64,000 nt of DNA from Roseibium sp. Sym1 (GTDB lineage: Bacteria; Pseudomonadota; Alphaproteobacteria; Rhizobiales; Stappiaceae): assembly GCF_027359675.1 (NCBI RefSeq), contig NZ_CP114786.1, positions 1,678,501-1,742,500 of the forward strand, written 5' to 3'. The notes beneath the pieces are model-generated. The model ran no database searches, was not told the DNA's origin, and saw only the letters and a program-made list of their open reading frames with translations. Below are positions 56,315 through 64,000 of the stretch, piece after piece. Made by a program: the position numbers and the translations under genes. Position 1 is the first letter of the stretch; each line of letters opens with the position of its first letter.

Positions 56315-56899
56315 ATGGATTGGGTCGAAGACACGCTTAGCAGGAGTGCTTACAAATTTCACCTTTCAGGCGGTCAAAGACGTTTGAAAGAGGCAATCCT
56401 GTATGTCTGCAAGGCATGCGAAGACTTGGATTATTTTGGCGCCATAAAACTAAACAAGATTTTGTGGCGGTCAGATTTTCAATCGTTCAAAGATCGTATG
56501 GTCCCTGTTACGGGGCGGCAATACCAAAGGTTAAAGATGGGCCCCGCTCCCGTTGAAATGCCGCCGGTAATTAATGAAATGTTGCGCGATGGGTTACTTC
56601 GAATTGAGTTGCGTGAGATGGGCCAATTCACTGAAAAACGGCATATCGCATTAGAAGATCCTGTAATGCGATACTTCAGCCCAGAAGATTTAGAATACAT
56701 TGATGAGGCAATTGAACATTATCGAATTATGACCGGAACTGAAACTAGCGATAGCTCGCATGGAACAGCCTGGAAAACTCGAAAAAATGGCGATCCTATG
56801 CCTTATCAGTCAGCATTCCTAGAAGACGCTCCACTGCCGGACGAAGCACTTAAAAAGTTCGAGTTGATGGGGATAGAAAGGCGCTGGCGGTCGCAGTAA
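56315..56899 (+). CDS. Panacea-domain (DUF4065/SocA-like) antitoxin
   Basis: This 194-residue protein carries a Panacea-type domain (about 26-105): AIKLNKILWRSDF, then a PVTGRQYQRLKMGPAPVEM segment and LRDGLLRIEL, the usual order of KL-K-L--AD, P-TG--Y-- and GP-P motifs. The Panacea domain is the neutralising module of many two-gene toxin-antitoxin systems. The stop overlaps the ATG of the next gene by one base (TAATG). The region is visibly AT-rich relative to its neighbours, indicating horizontal transfer. No strong Shine-Dalgarno precedes the ATG. Confidence 0.8.
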   Translation: MDWVEDTLSRSAYKFHLSGGQRRLKEAILYVCKACEDLDYFGAIKLNKILWRSDFQSFKDRMVPVTGRQYQRLKMGPAPVEMPPVINEMLRDGLLRIELREMGQFTEKRHIALEDPVMRYFSPEDLEYIDEAIEHYRIMTGTETSDSSHGTAWKTRKNGDPMPYQSAFLEDAPLPDEALKKFELMGIERRWRSQ

Positions 56900-57168
56900 T
56901 GCGCCAAATTATCGCAACGAAAAATTTCGATGAAGCTGTAAAAAAACTCGGTGGCTATCGTTCAATTGATGCCGCGATGGAACCGATTATCGAAAGTTTG
57001 ATTCACGATCCCTATGGATTTCCGATATTCGAAAGTGACCTAGTTTCTTTTCGGTATGCGAGAGTGCAACGGATCGGAAACGATCCTCCGCTGGTTGTGA
57101 TTTTTCAAATAGATGTAAACAAAAACGTAATTCTAGATCACGTCGAAGAAGACAACTTCGGTTATTGA
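56899..57168 (+). CDS. Probable toxin paired with the Panacea antitoxin
   Basis: This 89-residue basic-to-neutral protein has a predicted alpha-beta layout: MRQIIATKNFDEAVKKLGGY, IDAAMEPIIESLIHDPYGFP, then strands FRYARVQRIG, PLVVIFQIDV and NVILDHVEED. The size and strand pattern recall RelE/ParE-type small toxins, but I cannot assign a family by sequence alone. Its start overlaps the antitoxin stop by one base, so translation is coupled. The AT-rich composition matches the antitoxin gene. Confidence 0.7.
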   Translation: MRQIIATKNFDEAVKKLGGYRSIDAAMEPIIESLIHDPYGFPIFESDLVSFRYARVQRIGNDPPLVVIFQIDVNKNVILDHVEEDNFGY

Positions 57169-57270
57169 GCAGGGAAAGCTAAATCTTGCTTGCGTTTTGC
57201 TCGCGAAAAAAATCCTCAAAATAAACTGTGTGAGTTCACAATCACTTCGGTTTGCAGTGTGCTTACTGAA

Positions 57271-57666
57271 TTACGCGTAGCGGCGGGTTTCCCGGACCGC
57301 CTCGCCGGAGATGGCCTTGCGGACCGCCTTGCGGATGTCGGCGAGCGAAAACGGCTTGGTGATGACGTCGTGCACCAGGGATTCCAGGCCGTTGGCGCGT
57401 TCGCGCTGGTCGGCGAAGCCGGTCATCAGCAGGATCGGCAGCTGCGGATGGTCGCGCGCCGTGTGCAGGGCCAGGGCAATTCCGTCCATGACCGGCATCT
57501 TGATGTCCGAGAGAAGAAGATCGAAGGCACCCTTTTCCCGGGTCAGGGATTCCACGGCTTCTCCGCCATCCTCGACCGCCTCGACGGAATGGCCGTCGAG
57601 TTCGAGCGCGCGCTTCACGAAGCTGCGAACCGCTTCATCGTCTTCGGTAAGAAGAATGCGAGCCAT
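57271..57666 (-). CDS. cpdR: CpdR-type single-domain response regulator
   Basis: This 131-residue receiver-only protein starts MARILLTEDDEAVRSFVKRA, the CpdR signature. The phosphoacceptor is D54 in LLSDIKMP, with the Thr in LLMTGF and Lys in VITKPF completing the site. In Caulobacter and rhizobia unphosphorylated CpdR delivers cell-cycle proteins to ClpXP. The hpt-cpdR adjacency, 2 nt apart here, supports the assignment. ATG 57666 is preferred to the longer frame from 57744. Confidence 0.9.
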   Translation of the reverse strand: MARILLTEDDEAVRSFVKRALELDGHSVEAVEDGGEAVESLTREKGAFDLLLSDIKMPVMDGIALALHTARDHPQLPILLMTGFADQRERANGLESLVHDVITKPFSLADIRKAVRKAISGEAVRETRRYA

Positions 57667-57668
57667 GC

Positions 57669-58232
57669 TCACTCTCCTGTGTTGCCGTCGGCCGTGCCTT
57701 CCTCGGGCACGACAACGTATCCAATATAGGGCAACTGCCGCCAAGCGTGGCCCATATCCATACCATATCCGACGACAAACTTATCAGGACAGGCAAACCC
57801 GACATAATCGGCAGATATGGCAGCTTTGCGGCGCTCCGGTTTGTCCAGCAAGGCGGCAACCTTGACAGAACGAGCGCCCCGGTCACTCAGCCGTTCGCGC
57901 GCAAAGGCGAGCGTGCGGCCCGATTCCAGAATATCATCCACCAATATTATATCGCGCTCGTTAACGTCACTTTCAACATCGCGCAAAATCCGGATGGTAT
58001 CGGACCCTTCCGTCCCCGCCCCGTAGGAGGACAGATGGATGAATTCCATTTCCGGCTGCAGGCCCGCGCGGTGCATGGCGCGCACAAGATCGGCCGCGAA
58101 GATGAAGCTGCCCTTGAGAACGGCCACCACCAACAGGTTCTGCGGTCTGCCTTCGGCGATTTCCTCCGCGAGCGCGTCGACACGCTGGGCAATGGCGTCT
58201 TCATCGAAGAGGGTATGAATATGTGCGGTCAT
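57669..58232 (-). CDS. hpt: Hypoxanthine phosphoribosyltransferase
   Basis: This 187-residue enzyme salvages hypoxanthine and guanine with PRPP. The PRPP motif is DIILVDDILESGRTL; VVAVLKGSFIFAADLVRA and VKVAALLDKPERR are also family features, and VGYGMDMGHAWRQLPYIGYV is the base-binding C-terminus. The upstream MJ0042 protein gene ends 2 nt before it and cpdR begins 2 nt after it, so the three are one operon. Confidence 0.95.
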   Translation of the reverse strand: MTAHIHTLFDEDAIAQRVDALAEEIAEGRPQNLLVVAVLKGSFIFAADLVRAMHRAGLQPEMEFIHLSSYGAGTEGSDTIRILRDVESDVNERDIILVDDILESGRTLAFARERLSDRGARSVKVAALLDKPERRKAAISADYVGFACPDKFVVGYGMDMGHAWRQLPYIGYVVVPEEGTADGNTGE

Positions 58233-58234
58233 GG

Positions 58235-59176
58235 TTACTCGAGAACTATCTGGCGCTTGCCGCGCTCGACAAAACGGACTTGGATGTCGGAAGCATTTCC
58301 GGGCGGGTCGGCTAATATCGTTCTGAACCGGGTTTCGTCCAGTGCATTCAGCGATTTTGTCCGCGGTTCCACGGTCCAGGCATAGACTTCCTGCATGTCG
58401 GAGCTGCGGATCGACAGCCGGACCGCGGGAACGGTGTTGCGTTCCTCGAGCAGGTTGCGGATCGATCCCTCGACGACCAGCACCCGTTTGCCGTCCTCGA
58501 CTTCCGTGAAGGTCCTCAGATTGCGGAACTCGAGACCGCGCAGGTTGACCTCGAGACCGATCAGCTGGAACAGGCTGGCAAGATCGGGAGATTGCTTGAC
58601 CACGTTGTCGCGCATCAGGATGAACATGGCGCAGACGGCGAGCGCCCCGCCGAAGAGCACGATGCCGCCGATCCGCCGGTAGTTGCGCCGGAGCAGCCAG
58701 TTCAGCAGCGCGCCGATATGGTTTCGGCGGAACTTGTTGGGATTGACGATGATCTTGGGCCGCTTGGCCATGGACTCGATGTCGGACTTGTTGCCGGTCT
58801 CCTCCGGCTCGTCCTCTTCCATGTCCGCGGCAAATTTGTCTTCGTCGGTGCTGGCACGTGAAGTGGCCGGTTCCGGAGCAAAATCGCCGGGGTCGTCGTC
58901 TTCTTCTTCGGTCGCCTCCGCGGAGGCGGGACCGTCGTCATCGGAGTCGGCAGCCCATTCCGCCTCGTCCTTGCCGGAGTCCTCTCCGGGTGCATCGGCG
59001 ATGTCTTCCGGTGTGTCCGCGCCGCCTCGGAATTCGACCGAGCCGTCCTCGTCATCCTCGGGCGCGACGAACCAGCGGTTGCCGCACTTGGCGCATTTGA
59101 CGCTGCGGCCTTCCGCGCCGACGGCTTCCGCACTAATTTCGTAGGACGTACTGCAGTCCGGACATTTGATCTTCAT
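58235..59176 (-). CDS. MJ0042-type zinc-ribbon membrane protein
   Basis: This 313-residue protein has an N-terminal zinc ribbon with Cys at 5, 8, 28 and 31 (CPDC... CAKC), an acidic low-complexity region (about 40-130), one transmembrane helix (about 169-188) and a C-terminal domain resembling DUF3426 (GLEFRNLRTFTEVEDGKRVLVVEGSIRNLLEE), predicted periplasmic. It is divergent from ftsE and upstream of hpt, an arrangement conserved in many Rhizobiales. Function is unknown; cell-envelope or division links are suggested only by position. Confidence 0.88.
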   Translation of the reverse strand: MKIKCPDCSTSYEISAEAVGAEGRSVKCAKCGNRWFVAPEDDEDGSVEFRGGADTPEDIADAPGEDSGKDEAEWAADSDDDGPASAEATEEEDDDPGDFAPEPATSRASTDEDKFAADMEEDEPEETGNKSDIESMAKRPKIIVNPNKFRRNHIGALLNWLLRRNYRRIGGIVLFGGALAVCAMFILMRDNVVKQSPDLASLFQLIGLEVNLRGLEFRNLRTFTEVEDGKRVLVVEGSIRNLLEERNTVPAVRLSIRSSDMQEVYAWTVEPRTKSLNALDETRFRTILADPPGNASDIQVRFVERGKRQIVLE

Positions 59177-59418
59177 GCGCGAAGACCTTTCGTCATGGCA
59201 TGCTCAAACGGTTCTGACGGGAACCGACAGGGTCGAAATCCGGCACGAAATATTGGACAAAGGCCAGCAAATCGGATGTCGGGGTTTCAGGTCCCTACTG
59301 GACCTTTATATGTTTAATGCAGCGTTAACGGCCAGGCTATAGAGCGGGATGCAATTAAGAACCGTACCCACCATTATGATTGAGCACGGCAACCGGTGCA
59401 GTCGACAGGAGTGATTTC

Positions 59419-60078
59419 GTGATCCGCTTTGAAAATGTCGGATTGAGATATGGCATGGGCCCGGAGATCCTGCGTGATCTGAGTTTCGAGATCGAACCGC
59501 AGTCGTTCCAGTTCCTGACCGGTCCCTCGGGTGCGGGCAAGACCAGCCTGATCCGGCTCCTGTTCATGTCGTTGAGGCCGACCCGCGGGCTCATCAAGGT
59601 GTTCAACCGGGACCTGAGCGTGCTGGATAAACAGGAATTGCCGAAACTCAGGCGCAAGATCGGCGTCGTCTTCCAGGATTTTCGCTTGCTGGACCACCTG
59701 ACCACCTATGAAAACGTCGCCTTGCCGCTGCGGGTCGTCGGCAAGGAGGAAGCAGAGTACCGCTCGGACGTGATCGACCTTCTGAAATGGGTCGGGCTCG
59801 GCGACCGCATGCATGTGCTGCCGCCGGTCCTGTCCGGTGGGGAAAAACAGCGTGCCGCGATCGCGCGGGCCCTGATCACGCGCCCGGAAGTGCTTCTCGC
59901 CGACGAGCCGACAGGCAACGTCGACCCGCCTCTTGCCCGCCGTCTGTTGCGTCTGTTCATCGAATTGAACAAACTCGGCACGTCCGTCGTCATCGCGACT
60001 CACGACATCGCGCTGCTGGAACAGGTGGATGCCCGCCGCATGGTGCTTGCGGACGGGCGCCTTTCAATATTCGACTAG
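59419..60078 (+). CDS. ftsE: Cell-division ATP-binding protein FtsE
   Basis: This 219-residue ABC ATPase has Walker A GPSGAGKTSL, signature LSGGEKQRAAIARAL and Walker B VLLADEPTGNVD. With FtsX it regulates peptidoglycan amidases at the septum. The start is GTG at 59419 (VIRFENVGLRYGMG), with GGAG 7 nt upstream; a longer frame begins at 59380 but is not family-like. FtsX follows after 8 nt. Confidence 0.95.
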   Translation: MIRFENVGLRYGMGPEILRDLSFEIEPQSFQFLTGPSGAGKTSLIRLLFMSLRPTRGLIKVFNRDLSVLDKQELPKLRRKIGVVFQDFRLLDHLTTYENVALPLRVVGKEEAEYRSDVIDLLKWVGLGDRMHVLPPVLSGGEKQRAAIARALITRPEVLLADEPTGNVDPPLARRLLRLFIELNKLGTSVVIATHDIALLEQVDARRMVLADGRLSIFD

Positions 60079-60086
60079 GCGGCACA

Positions 60087-61136
60087 ATGGTTCAGTCCGA
60101 CGACACCGATAAAACCAAGGGCGCTGCTGCCGCAGTCAAGCCGCCGAAACGTACCGAGCGTCCCAAGCGCAAGAAGCGGCCGGTGCGCAAGGCGTCACCG
60201 AAACCGAAGCAGGAGCCCCAGGGCGACGACGCGAAGCTGCGGCCCGCCGCGGCGATCGTGCCGCCGCAGTCGGTGGCCGGACGGGCGCTGACGCTGGTGG
60301 TGGCGATCATGAGCTTCCTCGCCTGCCTCACGGTCGGCGCGGTGTCGGTCGTGTGGGATGCCGCCGATGCCTGGCAGAACGACCTGGTGCGCGAAATCAC
60401 CATCCAGATCCGGCCGGTTGAAGGCGTCAACATGCTGCGCGAGATCGACAAGGCCGTCGCGCTGGCACAGGAATTTCCAGGCATCGACACTGTCCGGGCG
60501 TTGTCGGACGCCGAGACAAAGTCCCTGCTGGAGCCCTGGCTCGGGGAGGGGCTGGAGCTTGAAGGCCTGCCCGTGCCGCGGCTGATCCAGATCACAGTCG
60601 GCGATCCGACGCTGCTCAATCTTGCCCAGCTCAGGTCGGTCGTGTCGGAAAACGTGACCGGTGCCAGCGTCGATGACCATTCCGTGTGGACCTCGCGCCT
60701 GTCCGCCATGGCCGGAGCGGTCGTCGCGGGCGGTGTCGCCATCATGGTCCTGGTGCTCGGGTCGATGGTCCTGAGCGTGGTCTTTGCCACGCAGGCGGCC
60801 ATGGCAGGCAATAAGGACGTGGTTTCGGTGCTGCATTTCGTCGGAGCCGAGGACAGCTTCATTGCCCGTGAATTCCAGAGGCACTTTCTCATGCTTGGCC
60901 TCAAGGGCGGTGTCTCGGGGGGGCTGGCCGCGATCCTGAGCTTTGCGGTCCTTGATATGTTCACCCGGCAAAGCTCCGGCCAGGCGGGGTCGGACCAGCT
61001 GTCGGCGCTGTTCGGTGGCATCTCGGTGAGCCTGCCCGGATATCTTGGTGTTTTCGGTGTCGTCTTCCTCGTCGCCATTCTCACGGCGCTGACGTCGGGC
61101 CTCGCGGTCAAGGCGCATCTGGCGAAAGTGGATTGA
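60087..61136 (+). CDS. ftsX: Cell-division protein FtsX
   Basis: This 349-residue permease-like protein has four transmembrane helices (one near 67-87, three in the C-terminal third) and a periplasmic loop between the first two that recruits amidase activators. It has a long, very basic cytoplasmic N-terminus (about 18-50, PKRTERPKRKKRPVRKASPKPK), longer than in enterobacteria. The C-terminal block DVVSVLHFVGAEDSFIAREFQRHF matches FtsX. The ATG at 60087 follows the ftsE stop by 8 nt. Confidence 0.93.
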   Translation: MVQSDDTDKTKGAAAAVKPPKRTERPKRKKRPVRKASPKPKQEPQGDDAKLRPAAAIVPPQSVAGRALTLVVAIMSFLACLTVGAVSVVWDAADAWQNDLVREITIQIRPVEGVNMLREIDKAVALAQEFPGIDTVRALSDAETKSLLEPWLGEGLELEGLPVPRLIQITVGDPTLLNLAQLRSVVSENVTGASVDDHSVWTSRLSAMAGAVVAGGVAIMVLVLGSMVLSVVFATQAAMAGNKDVVSVLHFVGAEDSFIAREFQRHFLMLGLKGGVSGGLAAILSFAVLDMFTRQSSGQAGSDQLSALFGGISVSLPGYLGVFGVVFLVAILTALTSGLAVKAHLAKVD

Positions 61137-61188
61137 TTTTCTGTGTAAATGCCGTGAAATTGGCCGAATCACCTATCATAGTCGCGCC

Positions 61189-61878
61189 ATGACACATGCT
61201 GACACAGTCATAGACCCTGCTTTGGAGGACGGTGCTCCGGTTTCCGTGGAGCGTGGCGCGACCGTGTCCGCGCCGGCGCCCAGAAAGCGGTTCGGACTGC
61301 GCATCGTTTTCGTGGCTGTCCTGACCGCGTTGCTGGCCGGCGCAATCGGACAGTTTGCACTGTTTGCCCACACGATCGCGACGGCCAAGGTGCCAAGCTC
61401 CGCGAATGCCGATGCCATCGTTGTCCTGACCGGAGGACACGCCCGTGTCAGCGAAGCGGTGCGCCTCCTGGAAGAGGGCCGGGCCAACCGGCTGCTGATT
61501 TCCGGCGTTCACCCGGGCACCACCCGGGAACAGCTGGCAGCGGTGACCGCATCGGCCATGCCGCTGGAAAAGGCCAGCGTCGATCTTGACCGGGTCGCGC
61601 TGAACACGGCCGGAAATGCCGCGGAAACGGCGGCCTGGGTCAAGAAAAACGGCTTCGGTTCCCTCCTCGTCGTCACAAGCGCCTATCATCTTCCCAGGGC
61701 CGAGGCGGAACTGTCCGGCGCGTTGCCGGATGTCGATCTGATTGCCTATCCGGTCTTCTCCAAGGACCTGAAATTGGAGTCCTGGTACCAGGAACCGGCG
61801 ACGATGCGGCTTCTCATGCGTGAATATGTGAAGTATATCCTCGCCCGACTCCGGATTACTGTGAAGGGGGCGCGCTGA
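61189..61878 (+). CDS. YdcF/SanA-like DUF218 protein
   Basis: This 229-residue protein has one N-terminal transmembrane helix (about 36-59) and a DUF218 domain with ADAIVVLTGGHARVSEAVRLLEEGRANRLLISGV, TAGNAAETAAWV and VVTSAYHLPRAEAEL. Family members are envelope proteins of unclear enzymology. It follows ftsX by 52 bp and may be co-transcribed with it. Confidence 0.9.
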   Translation: MTHADTVIDPALEDGAPVSVERGATVSAPAPRKRFGLRIVFVAVLTALLAGAIGQFALFAHTIATAKVPSSANADAIVVLTGGHARVSEAVRLLEEGRANRLLISGVHPGTTREQLAAVTASAMPLEKASVDLDRVALNTAGNAAETAAWVKKNGFGSLLVVTSAYHLPRAEAELSGALPDVDLIAYPVFSKDLKLESWYQEPATMRLLMREYVKYILARLRITVKGAR

Positions 61879-61934
61879 AGCGGGCCTGATCGCGGCATTC
61901 CGGCCGACCGCCCAAGATCCGCGATTACGGTGCC

Positions 61935-62711
61935 ATGCTTCTTCTGCGTTCTACCCTGTTTCAGGTCCTGTTCTATTTCGTCACCCTGGTTCTGATGATC
62001 CTGTTTTCCCCCGTGATGCTGCTGCCGCGCCGGTGGGGATGGTGGGTGGTGCCAACCTGGTCGAGGATCCTGCAACTGCTGATGCGGGTGTTTGCGGGCA
62101 TCCGGGTCGAGGTTCGGGGTAAGGAAAACCTGCCCGAGGGCGGTTTCATCGCGGCCATGAAACACCAGTCCGCATGGGAAACCGTTGCGATGATCCCGCT
62201 CTTCACCAGTCCGACGTTCATTTTGAAGCGGGAGTTGCGCTGGATTCCGATTTTCGGCTGGTACACGGCCAAGTTCAAGCAGATCCCGATCAACCGGGGC
62301 AAACGGTCCGAAGCGCTGGCGGCCATGATGGAAGCGGCCAAGGAAGCGATCGCGGAAAAGCGCCAGATCCTGATCTTTCCGGAAGGTACACGCCGGCCTG
62401 CCGGTGCCGAGCCGAAGTACAAGTTCGGCATCGCCCATCTCTACCGCGACCTGAAATGTCCGGTGGTACCGATCGCCCATAATGCGGGCCTCTATTGGCC
62501 GCGGTCGTCCTGGACGGTCCATCCGGGAACCGTGATCGTGGAAATCCTGCCGCCGATCGAGGCAGGTCTGAAGCCGGATGCCTTTTACCAGCGCATGGTG
62601 TCCGACATCGAAACGGCAAGCGACCGTCTGCTTGAGGAAGCCCGCCAGGCAAGACGGCCGTCGCCGGTCCTCGACCAGGTGGATGCGCGCAGGCAGGCTC
62701 AGGCCGGTTAA
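61935..62711 (+). CDS. 1-acyl-sn-glycerol-3-phosphate acyltransferase (PlsC type)
   Basis: This 258-residue membrane enzyme has an N-terminal hydrophobic region (about 10-32). The acyltransferase block I is H77-QSAW-E82, so the usual H-x4-D has Glu in place of Asp; block III is FPEGTRRPAG. It probably makes phosphatidic acid. Many alphaproteobacterial PlsC-like proteins have this HQSxWE form, so it is not obviously inactive. It lies 56 bp after the YdcF-like gene. Confidence 0.9.
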   Translation: MLLLRSTLFQVLFYFVTLVLMILFSPVMLLPRRWGWWVVPTWSRILQLLMRVFAGIRVEVRGKENLPEGGFIAAMKHQSAWETVAMIPLFTSPTFILKRELRWIPIFGWYTAKFKQIPINRGKRSEALAAMMEAAKEAIAEKRQILIFPEGTRRPAGAEPKYKFGIAHLYRDLKCPVVPIAHNAGLYWPRSSWTVHPGTVIVEILPPIEAGLKPDAFYQRMVSDIETASDRLLEEARQARRPSPVLDQVDARRQAQAG

Positions 62712-63025
62712 GCGCGTGAACGCATGAAGTCCTGCGGCAGATGGCGCGGGGCGCCCGCCGGGGGAGAATGATGTCCGTATGCGCTTTCACACGGATGGTG
62801 CTTCCCGGGACGGTATTTCAAGTAAAAAATAAGTAACTCACAAAACACGGGGCTGTGATTTCTTTTATTTGTAATAACTTTTCCTTCACAGGCGAGTTAT
62901 GACTATTTTTTGTTTGTATAAACTTCCCATATTCGGTGTGTCACGACGTATACCGGTCAGATGAGGCCGCTCAGCAAGAAAGAAGAGTGGTTCTGTCCGG
63001 TCAAACCAACACACGGAGCTTTAAC
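62712..63025. other. AT-rich leader of the exported repeat protein gene
   Basis: This 310-bp gap turns markedly AT-rich from about 62820 to 62930, which suggests a promoter region for the gene at 63026. I could not pick a reliable -35/-10 pair. No other gene is evident. Confidence 0.5.
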
Positions 63026-63397
63026 ATGCGTACAACCAGAAAAATTATCGCCACCTTGCTGACGGCCGGCGTCGTTTCCAGCGCTGCGATCGGGTCGGCA
63101 TTTGCGGATTTCCCGCGCCAGGCCTATGGCGACTTGTCCGGCGACGAACCCGTGTCCGTCCGTCAGATGCAGATTGCCAATGAAAAGGCCCTGCGCGCCG
63201 CGCGCGGCAATCGTGTCCAGATTGTCAAACCTTCTGCGACCGCGGATTTCCCCCGCCAGGCCTACGGCGACCTCAACGGTGAAGAAAGGGTGCCCGTGCG
63301 CGAGCTGACGAATGCCAGGCAGGGCGGCAATGTCCTGATCCTGCCTTTCCTGGGCGATTGGAACGGCACTGCCAAGGCCGGTTTTCCGCACCACTGA
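63026..63397 (+). CDS. Exported protein with two DFPRQAYGDL repeats
   Basis: This 123-residue protein has a Sec signal (MRTTRKIIATLLTAGVV... GSAFA, cleaved before D28) and two internal repeats. Both start ADFPRQAYGDL (residues 27 and 73) and continue with an acidic Gly/Asp/Glu stretch and VPVR- or VSVR-type segments. The first repeat starts right at the predicted mature N-terminus. It ends with WNGTAKAGFPHH. I recognise no family. Its leader is AT-rich and a terminator follows, so it is monocistronic. Confidence 0.7.
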   Translation: MRTTRKIIATLLTAGVVSSAAIGSAFADFPRQAYGDLSGDEPVSVRQMQIANEKALRAARGNRVQIVKPSATADFPRQAYGDLNGEERVPVRELTNARQGGNVLILPFLGDWNGTAKAGFPHH

Positions 63398-63418
63398 CGG
63401 CGCGACACGATCGTTGAA

Positions 63419-63454
63419 AAAGAAAGGGCCGTGCATTGCGCACGGCCTTTCTTG
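63419..63454 (+). terminator. Terminator after the exported repeat protein
   Basis: GGGCCGTGC pairs with GCACGGCC (63440 onward) around a 5-nt loop, flanked by AAGAAA/TTTCTT that extends the stem with one bulged G, then TTG. It also serves as a T-run on the opposite strand. Confidence 0.75.
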
Positions 63455-63512
63455 TTTGCGGTCCGCACGGTTTCCGGCCGGGCACGCCGCGCAAGATCCC
63501 GCACGGCGGATT

Positions 63513-64000
63513 TCAGTTTTCGGGCAGGCCCTTGAGGCGGTCCGCCAGCCAGGCCAGCCCGGTGTCCCGGATGCCCATCTCCGCCAGGTGAGCCGCGGTG
63601 TTGATGATATATTCGGGGTTCTCGCCTGATTTTCCGACGGCCCCCCTCACGATTTCAAGCTGATCTTCCAGCGGCAGTGCGCCGGCATATTGCTGATGGC
63701 TGTGGTCGACCATGTAGACCAGGGCCTGGACCTTCTCGCCACTGTCGAATTCGATATGATGATGGTGTTCCTTGTAGACCATGGTGGTCTGTTCACGCGC
63801 GCGCAGATAGTCCAGCACCTGTGGCCAGATATCTTCGGCAACCTGGTAGGCAATGCCCTGGCAGGCGCCGCCATTGTCCAGCCCGAACACCAGTCCCGGC
63901 CGTTCCTGGGTGCCGCGATGGACCCAGGAATAGACGCAGAGCGACCGGTGAGCGCCCCTCAAAAGGGCCCGTTCCGCACGCAGGAAGTCAAATCCGGGGT
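63513..64000 (-). CDS. Gamma-glutamylcyclotransferase, ChaC type (5' end outside window)
   Basis: The visible 162 codons encode the C-terminal part of a ChaC-like enzyme that degrades glutathione to 5-oxoproline and Cys-Gly. The family pattern is HRSLCVYSWVHRGTQERPGLVFGLDNGGACQGIAYQV, followed by VYKEHHHHIEFDSGEKVQALVYMVDH. The reading frame is open through base 64000 (PGFDFLRAERALL before the Met at 63962), so the true start and the substrate-binding YGSL segment lie upstream of the window edge. Confidence 0.88.
   Translation of the reverse strand, partial: PGFDFLRAERALLRGAHRSLCVYSWVHRGTQERPGLVFGLDNGGACQGIAYQVAEDIWPQVLDYLRAREQTTMVYKEHHHHIEFDSGEKVQALVYMVDHSHQQYAGALPLEDQLEIVRGAVGKSGENPEYIINTAAHLAEMGIRDTGLAWLADRLKGLPEN

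Noticed and set aside
56150..56362. A 70-codon minus-strand open frame opposite the start of the Panacea gene
   Set aside because: It has no Shine-Dalgarno, no recognised motif, and overlaps the start of a better supported gene; AT-rich DNA yields such frames rarely but it remains unsupported.
61935..62711. Loss of activity in the PlsC-type enzyme because its catalytic Asp is Glu
   Set aside because: The HQSxWE form of the block I motif is common in alphaproteobacterial homologues, so this is probably a lineage variant.

Overview
The window is a compact, GC-rich bacterial chromosome segment, almost entirely coding, with short intergenic gaps and genes on both strands. Gene content points to an alphaproteobacterium of the order Hyphomicrobiales (Rhizobiales): the lptE-leuS pair, ffh followed by an AroQ-type chorismate mutase and rpsP, cpdR next to hpt, ftsEX opposite an MJ0042 zinc-ribbon protein, a TIGR02302-family protein after lysA, and an ExoD homologue. 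A marine member of the Stappiaceae (Roseibium/Labrenzia type) would fit the TRAP transporter and the overall mix, but that is inference. I saw no tRNA or rRNA genes, CRISPR array, transposase, phage gene or replication origin.

Layout. 1-6.3 kb: lptE (partial), leuS, the PLP-homeostasis gene yggS, a small exported EF-hand protein and trkH. 6.5-11.1 kb: a TRAP transporter (dctP, dctQ, dctM) followed by an isocitrate lyase/PEP mutase family enzyme, then exoD. 11.1-17 kb: a dispersed palindromic repeat, ffh, chorismate mutase and the rpsP-rimM-trmD-rplS ribosome/tRNA series, which is interrupted twice by opposite-strand genes. 17-24.6 kb: leuC, an HNH nuclease, a TadG-like von Willebrand protein, acs, a DUF1761 protein and a GNAT-like protein. 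24.6-31.2 kb: a complete urease cluster on the minus strand (ureD-A-B-C-E-F-G), with two LprI/DUF1311-type proteins and a glutathione S-transferase embedded in it. 31.5-41.5 kb: a DacF-type carboxypeptidase, an acidic protein, a COG0523 metallochaperone, a second palindromic repeat, a truncated extra copy of the tesB 3' end, a PaaK/CapK-like adenylate-forming enzyme, intact tesB, a UbiH-type hydroxylase, an SDR, a HIG1-like membrane protein, cobalamin adenosyltransferase and a rhomboid protease. 41.5-43.9 kb: an ECF sigma/membrane anti-sigma operon divergent from a two-gene operon for a repeat-rich membrane protein and a lipoprotein; the lipoprotein and the putative anti-sigma factor share the same extracytoplasmic domain. 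44.2-48.5 kb: etfBA, 3-hydroxybutyryl-CoA dehydrogenase and an acyl-CoA synthetase. 48.5-49.6 kb: three tiny proteins with a common C-terminal motif, the first YjfB-like. 49.6-56 kb: tlpA, argH, lptM, lysA and a TIGR02302 gene. 56-57.2 kb: an AT-rich island with a Panacea-domain toxin-antitoxin pair. 57.2-64 kb: cpdR, hpt, the MJ0042 protein, ftsEX, a YdcF-like protein, a PlsC-type acyltransferase, an exported protein with an internal repeat, and a ChaC-type enzyme cut by the window edge.

Most of the window is housekeeping. The parts that look most novel are the ECF/anti-sigma/lipoprotein locus with its shared sensor domain, the trio of GLG-tail mini-proteins, the Panacea toxin-antitoxin island, and the adenylate-forming gene bounded by direct repeats of the tesB 3' end. 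Several starts are TTG or GTG and were chosen from Shine-Dalgarno spacing.
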